DNA of 64,000 nt from Sthenelais limicola (taxonomy: Eukaryota; Annelida; Polychaeta; Phyllodocida; Sigalionidae), in NCBI GenBank assembly GCA_942159475.1, contig OW804095.1, positions 90,099,740 to 90,163,739 on the forward strand, in the 5' to 3' direction. Below, piece by piece: positions 58,853 to 64,000 of the stretch. The position numbers and the translations under genes are program-made. The notes beneath the pieces were generated by a model. The model saw only the letters and a program-made list of their open reading frames with translations, searched no databases and had not been told where the DNA came from. Within the stretch, counting starts at the first letter, position 1, and every line of letters begins with the position of its first letter.

Positions 58853-59539
58853 GATTTGGACTCTTGGACTCTTCTGATGTCAAATAATTCCAAGAATTAT
58901 CAGCAATTTCCTTCAGATAAATGATAATGGATATAGCATACTTCAATTTAAATCTTCAATCTGAGCTGAACTCGATCAGAAACTAGAGATTTTCCAATTT
59001 TTATTCCATTCATTCCAACCCATTCATGTCCACATTTACAGGAATCTGTTTGATCTTTTTCCCTACTTAGGCCTTCAACCATATTTGTAGTGGGTCTGCC
59101 GCATCTCATCATCTACGCTGCTGACTGCGCCAACACCATGCAACGGCAGCAAAGGGCATCTCTACTACAGCAGGACATACCACCACGTGCCAGCCAGTTC
59201 CAGCAGGGGGCGACATCATACAAACATTCATACACTACTGAAGACACTCTCCTCTGGGTGGTAGGAGGAGTATACCATACTCCTAGGGGATTGGGCCTTA
59301 GCTTGACAGTGTGCAGGCTTTGTGCCGCCGGCGGTTCGAAATATCTCTGTTGTTTAAACCATGCTGTAACCCTGTTGTTTTGACCTGGTGTGAAAAAGAA
59401 AAAACCTGGTGCCAACAAATTCCGCTTTGTCACTGTCATTCTTTCACAAAAGTCTTGTCTTGTACCCCTATGAATCTGCGGTTCGCTAAATTCATGCTGT
59501 GAGCCAGGGGTCTGAGTACAGGTTTTCCTGAAAAGGATT
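58853..59539. other. Non-coding, nothing recognised
   Basis: Frames on both strands at 59090-59439 overlap each other and carry no motif. Confidence 0.4.
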
Positions 59540-60650
59540 TTCCAAGCAGGACAAGACTGTGAAAGTGGAGCTTATGGGCACCTTGAAGGATGCTTAGAAG
59601 GCTATCATCGAGTGACTTAAAGAGAGGCGACAAGATGCGGTTAATTTCGCAGAGAAGGCGCTCAATGATCTGGATAGGGTTTTAGAGCATGCAATAATCA
59701 TTCAAGGCAAAGGCCATCAGATCGAAAATGATCTGCAAAAACAGGTTGGCAATCTTATGAAAGTCATACTCGCTCATGCAGACTATCTGGATGAAACTCA
59801 CCTCAAAACAACACATGATGAAGCTGTGGAATACAGAGATAGAGAAGACTCTACGAGTGGCCACAACCCAGGTGCTGAGGAAAATGATTCTCAGGGTAAG
59901 GAGAAGCCTGGCATGAGTAAGGGTCAGAAGAACGAAATTAGAGTTCAGACAGCACCCAATCAGCCCTTTTTGCTTACGCAAAAGCCAGCAGCAAGGAGAT
60001 CCATGATCCCCGAAATGGACACAGTGATGTCAAAGCGTCTAATGTCCGGTTACATCATGTGGGCAGGATGGAAGCCCCAAAGGCAAAATCTCTCAGGCCT
60101 TACCTTAATGGCCAAGACTGGGAGGAGTACTTGTCAGCTGCTATAATCTATGCTGAGCTTTATGGTTGGAAGGAGGAGATGCTGATGAGAGAACACATCT
60201 TGGCAACTTCTCGTCATGTTGACTAGTCAACTTGGGTCTGTTCCTCAGAGTTGCAACTCAATGATGTGGTTACTCGTTTTCATCTCATCCTGGACACAAA
60301 AACTGAGGAGGAATGTATTGAGGATTACTGTGGCCACAAGCAGCTGCTCAGTGAGTCATTTCAGCTCTACTGGGAAGCGCTTGTTAGCCTCTGCAAAAAG
60401 GCATACAAAGGCATACAAAGGCATTACCTGGGGCACATGAAGAGGGAGACAATCTGTATCTTCTGTGTGGGAGTGCTAGACGAATACATGGGCGTGTGGG
60501 TGCAAAGCCAGGGAACTATGTCGGTGCAGGAAAGCATGAGTTATTAGGTGCAGAGACCAAGCCATATATAAGAGGGTCCTGGGACAGGCATGTCAACCTT
60601 CCGCTAAATTCAAGAAGAAGGGCTATAACTTATATGGGCCAAAAAAGGAG
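59540..60650 (+). pseudogene. Decayed retrotransposon gag
   Basis: In plus-strand frames broken by at least two early stops one reads a helical N-terminal segment (RRQDAVNFAEKALNDLDRVL, about 59625), then a hydrophilic linker. Next comes PYLNGQDWEEYLSAAIIYAE (about 60095), then a capsid-like stretch with LLSESFQLYWEALVSLCKKA (about 60340). The 'L.G..WE.Y' and following helix pattern is that of Ty3/gypsy-type capsid domains. No zinc knuckle or pol follows. An in-frame duplication of AAAGGCATAC occurs near 60400. It is unrelated in detail to the gag at 22 kb. Confidence 0.5.
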
Positions 60651-61793
60651 GCTACTGCCTAGTTTGCAGCAGTAGAAGCTGAGTCAGAGGAGGATTCTTC
60701 AAATGAGGAGACATCCAAACCTGAAGAGGCTGTGCAGGCCAATGCTGAGCATGAGTCTGATCACAACTCAGCTGCCTTCCAAACCCTAAGGAAGGATATT
60801 TGTAGCTGGTCAAAAGACACAAATGCGAAGGGAAAGACGCCTTGGGATAAGACCAAGAGCTCTAAGCCCCAGACTCATTTCTTTAAGATACAGGCACAAT
60901 TATCTCACTGGTGTCTGCAAAGTTCTTTGAGTCCCTAGCTTGTAAGCCTGTCCTGCTTATGGGTCAAGCAACTTGCGATCCCTTAGGCACAAGGTGGCCT
61001 ATGTTTGCGCAAAGGACTTGGTCACTGAGTTTACCGATTGCATATTCAACACAGTTGAAGAGACATTAAGAACATATGTTTGCAACATCAATACGACGTT
61101 TGAGTCCTTGGACAACATACACACGTTGGTTGATAACTAAGAATAGGTGGCCTGTCTTGTGGGCCAGCTCGGGGAATTGCACAGGTGATTTGCACAGGTA
61201 GAACTGTGCAAATATATATATAAGTATTTTTATTTCCCACTTTCAATACAGTTACATAGAAAACTTTTTCTAAGATTTTGAAAGATCTATGTTCCAAGAG
61301 CGCCTTGATTAAATGAGTGAATTTGTTGCGGGAGGAGCATCACCTTCTCTGTACCAACAATGAGGCGCTACATGCCAAAGTCCAGGCTTTACAAAGCTCA
61401 TCCTGAATGAACTGGTCAACCACTGGAGCTACGTCTACAGGTAAGCTAATGGTGGAGAGTCAGATGAATACTGTGAGGTGCATGACATGAGAGACCCTAG
61501 TAAGGCCCCCAAGTCAGGCACCTCAGCGTGCAAATGAGTCTGGTGAGGCTCCGAAGGCCCATGACAGAGTGTGCAGACCCACAGTGATTCCATCTCAGCC
61601 AATCAGATTTCAGCGAATTTGCATAAATAGGGCCCAAAATAGCCAAAATATTGAAAATAACAAATGCCACCCAATCTCATCGTTTTCAGCACCCTTGAAA
61701 ACCCCTATAACAATTGAGAAAATATTATGAAGAAGGTGGAGACACCTCAACTGAAAACATCTCCCAATGATTTTCGTTCAGCAGTTTATTGAG
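60651..61793. other. Decayed sequence downstream of the gag, non-coding
   Basis: Some coding-like plus-strand pieces persist to about 60940 (acidic). Beyond that no frame or motif is supported. Confidence 0.35.
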
Positions 61794-61835
61794 CGGGACC
61801 CGACACGTTTCGCCTTTGGCTTCATCAGGGGTGCC
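61794..61835 (-). ncRNA. Hammerhead-ribozyme-like motif of a Penelope-like element
   Basis: On the minus strand the core appears in order: CUGAUGA (61828-61822), a GCC-AAA-GGC stem-loop (helix II, with one extra A before it), GAAA (61811-61808), a very short helix III (C-GU-G) and GUC (61804-61802), the expected cleavage site. Helix I is formed by ACCC upstream and GGGU downstream. Type I hammerheads with a minimal helix III are known from Penelope-like elements and act best as dimers. A Penelope-like endonuclease end lies 1.5 kb upstream on the same strand. The extra A and the short helices leave activity uncertain. Confidence 0.6.
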
Positions 61836-61895
61836 TACATATAGAATTGGTAGGCCTTACATTAAAAAATGAGCGAAATAGTACAATATACAGAA

Positions 61896-63150
61896 TTAGG
61901 CGTATAATTTTACATTTACCATCATATAATGTATGGCTTTACCAACATGTTGGTCTATCTTGACTACCATGCGATGCATATCTATCAGAATTTCACTGGT
62001 TTGTACTAAACGGAGACAAGGTATGTCCCTGCTTTCTCTTCTTTTGTCCAGTTTGGTTTCATTCAGGTGGTCCTTTAGAGTTGGGTTGTAATCGGGGTGC
62101 TTTGATTCCTTCCCTTCTTTTGGGTCCGGTTCATACTCTTCGATTGTCTGTTTTTTGTCATTACCCAATGATTTTGTTTCTGGGTTCTGTTTCTCTTTCA
62201 TGGGTCCAGATTGCGCGGTATCTTTATCAGTCGATGGTTTGTTTGATGCACAGGTGGAAGTGGAGTAACAACTACCTGTTGTGGAGGTGTTGCTACTGTT
62301 GTGGCTCTTAGTGGGGGTGCTCTTGCTGCTATCCTTGTCAGCTTTGGAGGTGCTCGGTGTGATTGTTGGCGCCAGAGCCGCTTGTTCCTCCGAGAGGGTG
62401 TCATTGGAATGTTTAAGTTCAGTAGCTCAGTTAGGGTGGCCGTGTTGGTACATGCATCATCACTTGTATCTATCCTGGTGAGCACAGACATATCGGGTGC
62501 AGCAGGTTTAATGGCGTCGGTCATTTTGGTTTGGTTTTGGTTTAGTGGATGGACATGGCGTGTTTTTCTCTAATTGTGGGATCTTGATCTGGCATTGGTA
62601 CTTCAATCAACTGTTTAATTGCCCCTGTTTTCATCTTTGTGAGAACTAGCCTTAGCTCTGATCTTCTTGGGTGTTCTGATGGTTGAGATCAGTTTTGGCA
62701 GTGGTGTTATATTTAAGTCCAGGCTCTCCAGTGGTGATATGCCCTTGGTTGGTGTTGACTGACTGGTGGGCGTCGGCACTGATGTGGCACTCTCTCCCAG
62801 CTGTGCTGGGTTTGCAGCTGCAAAAAGGAGGGCCTTTATATACAATTCGGAACCGAACGCCGTGTGGGCCATACTTGGATACATCATAAAAGTCCCTTTC
62901 AAACTTGGAGGGCGTTTTCACTGGTATTTTCACTGCAATTTTATTTGGGGTGGCTGTTGTAAATCCATGTGAGTTAGACTGATGTCTCTTTGAATTGTAG
63001 TTACTACTGTAGGTCTTCCTGCAGATATTGCATGGAAACCTACCTATCTCGTTCTCTTCATAGTCCATGTGCTTATGATTGACGTGCCGCAGTAGCGCCT
63101 TTGGGTTATTCCACTAGCCTCAGCAGATATGGCATCTAACTAGACCACTC
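61896..63150 (-). pseudogene. C2H2 zinc-finger and Pro/Ser/Thr-rich ORF remnant
   Basis: The minus strand carries two fingers with canonical C-x2-C-x12-H-x4-H spacing: CHIC...HVNHKH (about 63140-63075, with two internal stops) and CNICRKTY...HQSNSH (about 63030-62965). Pro/Thr/Ser-rich frames follow (62902-62615, 62524-62198), then a charged one (62201-61896). The first finger and linker match the decayed copy at 871-1287 in spacing and in key words. It lies between the Penelope-like endonuclease (63310 and above) and the ribozyme-like motif, all on one strand. It may belong to that element or to a neighbour in a tandem copy. Function unknown; nucleic-acid binding is likely. Confidence 0.5.
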
Positions 63151-63309
63151 ATGCATAAAGTTTCTGATAGCGTAGGAAGTGGCCGCTTTTTGTTGTTTAC
63201 ACTGAGGTGCGTTGTGGTTGGCTGCTCACAATGAAGTGGGAGGAGATAGCATTGCCACGCATGCTTTGTTTGTGTTGCTATGATAACGCTATGCACACTA
63301 CAAGCCCAA

Positions 63310-64000
63310 CTACATTACCACTTTCTGTTGAGGCCTTGTGGTTGCTGCTATACAGATCCATGCCTCTTTGAGACGGAGCAGTGTGTTCTTGTTATGGGAT
63401 GAGGAGTCCGAGATTGTTACAAGAATGTCCTTCTTCTTGGACGTCATGATCAAGTAGATGTTGGGGAACTGGTAGATCTCTCTTCCTGTAGCGAAAATTG
63501 TATTTATGGTCCTGAATTGGCCAGTCTCCCCGATGTACTGCATGTTGCAGATGGGGCAAGTGATGGTGTAGACTACCGATCGGGTCTCACAGGTATTGTT
63601 GCCACTTATTTTAACCCTTTCATTTGTAGTACTTGAAATGAAATACTTGTTTGTGACAATGTTTGGGCAGGTGGAGCCTGTAAACCTCATACATGGTCAG
63701 CTGCCATTGGTGGTGCTAGGGGTGGGGGAAGGTAAAGCATATCAAAATGTCCCTTACGTTGAGGGCCCGTTTGTAAGCCACCATCATTTGGTTTTTAATT
63801 GAACCTCCCTAGCTTGATTTTGTTTCTCACTATTGGGATACCGTGGTGTAGAATTCTATTGATTCTGATGTTGGCCGGGTTGTATTGAACTATGAGTGGG
63901 ATGATGGGGTCCCATTTTTTGGGTTTGTTTTGGAGTAGGGTTTACGATCCAATGATCGTGCTCTGGCTATTGAAGCTTTGACCATATTATGTGAGTGTCC
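63310..64000 (-). pseudogene. Penelope-like element C-terminus with GIY-YIG endonuclease, cut by the window edge
   Basis: From the right edge on the minus strand one reads IPLIVQYNPANIRINRILHH (about 63900) and, in another frame, MMVAYKRALNVRDIL (about 63785-63740). These are the conserved linker words after the RT of Penelope-like elements. In the frame 63690-63310 a Cys-containing region leads to VVYTITCPICNMQYIGETGQ, the GIY-YIG endonuclease core (Y...YIGET). The downstream catalytic Arg/Glu segment is not well preserved. Frame changes show decay. The RT itself would lie beyond 64000. The endonuclease would nick target DNA for integration. Confidence 0.75.

Noticed and set aside
59090..59439. 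Overlapping ~100-codon frames on both strands
   Set aside because: Mutual shadows without motif or repeat support.

Overview
This window reads as gene-poor, AT-rich chromosomal DNA of a metazoan invertebrate. The evidence is the mix of retroelements: a Ngaro-type tyrosine-recombinase retrotransposon, further tyrosine-recombinase fragments, Penelope-like GIY-YIG sequence, LINE fragments, Ty3/gypsy debris and many hairpin MITE-like repeats. Such a mix is known from marine invertebrates. The species cannot be fixed from the sequence. I recognise no intact host gene, rRNA, tRNA or CRISPR array.

Layout. 1-1.3 kb (minus): decayed C2H2 zinc-finger plus Pro/Ser/Thr-rich ORF. 1.6-5.0 kb (plus): tyrosine-recombinase and gypsy-integrase debris, then unrecognised coding-like ORFs. 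6.6-7.9 kb: foldback element. 10.4-14.9 kb (minus): an almost intact Ngaro-type element with gag, RT-RNase H, a tyrosine recombinase carrying one frameshift, and the diagnostic A1...B1-A2-B2 split direct repeats. 15-20.9 kb: nothing recognised.

20.9-37.3 kb is the most interesting part. Two nearly identical ~814-bp LTRs with a 5-bp target duplication bound an element that codes only for a Gag. That Gag continues into a cold-shock domain and two CCHC knuckles arranged as in the host RNA-binding protein LIN-28. There is no pol, so the element resembles a terminal-repeat-with-GAG element that needs proteins in trans. An 11.87-kb unit with inverted termini (GGGGCRTATTACTAAC) and a 5-bp duplication (CCTGG) sits between the cold-shock domain and the knuckles. 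Its interior is almost wholly satellite: C-rich and G-rich microsatellite arrays, a 688-bp inverted-repeat element, and a ~4.3-kb satellite array that switches strand midway. Since the host LTRs are almost identical, this satellite-bearing unit must have arrived very recently.

37.7-39.3 kb (minus): truncated LINE with a poly(A) signal and tail. 39.7-50.1 kb: hairpin repeats, an array of eight short stem-loops, and a tyrosine-recombinase fragment broken by a TTAA-flanked MITE just before its catalytic tyrosine. 52.5-54.0 kb: foldback element, then a DUF7869-like fragment and an RGG/acidic ORF. 58.1-58.9 kb: LINE 3' end. 59.5-60.7 kb: decayed gag. 61.8-64.0 kb (minus): a hammerhead-ribozyme-like motif, a second copy of the zinc-finger/PST-rich ORF, and the GIY-YIG end of a Penelope-like element running off the right edge.

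The reading is of nested and decaying mobile elements, with two recent arrivals (the Ngaro-type element and the Gag-LIN28-like element) and a still more recent satellite carrier.
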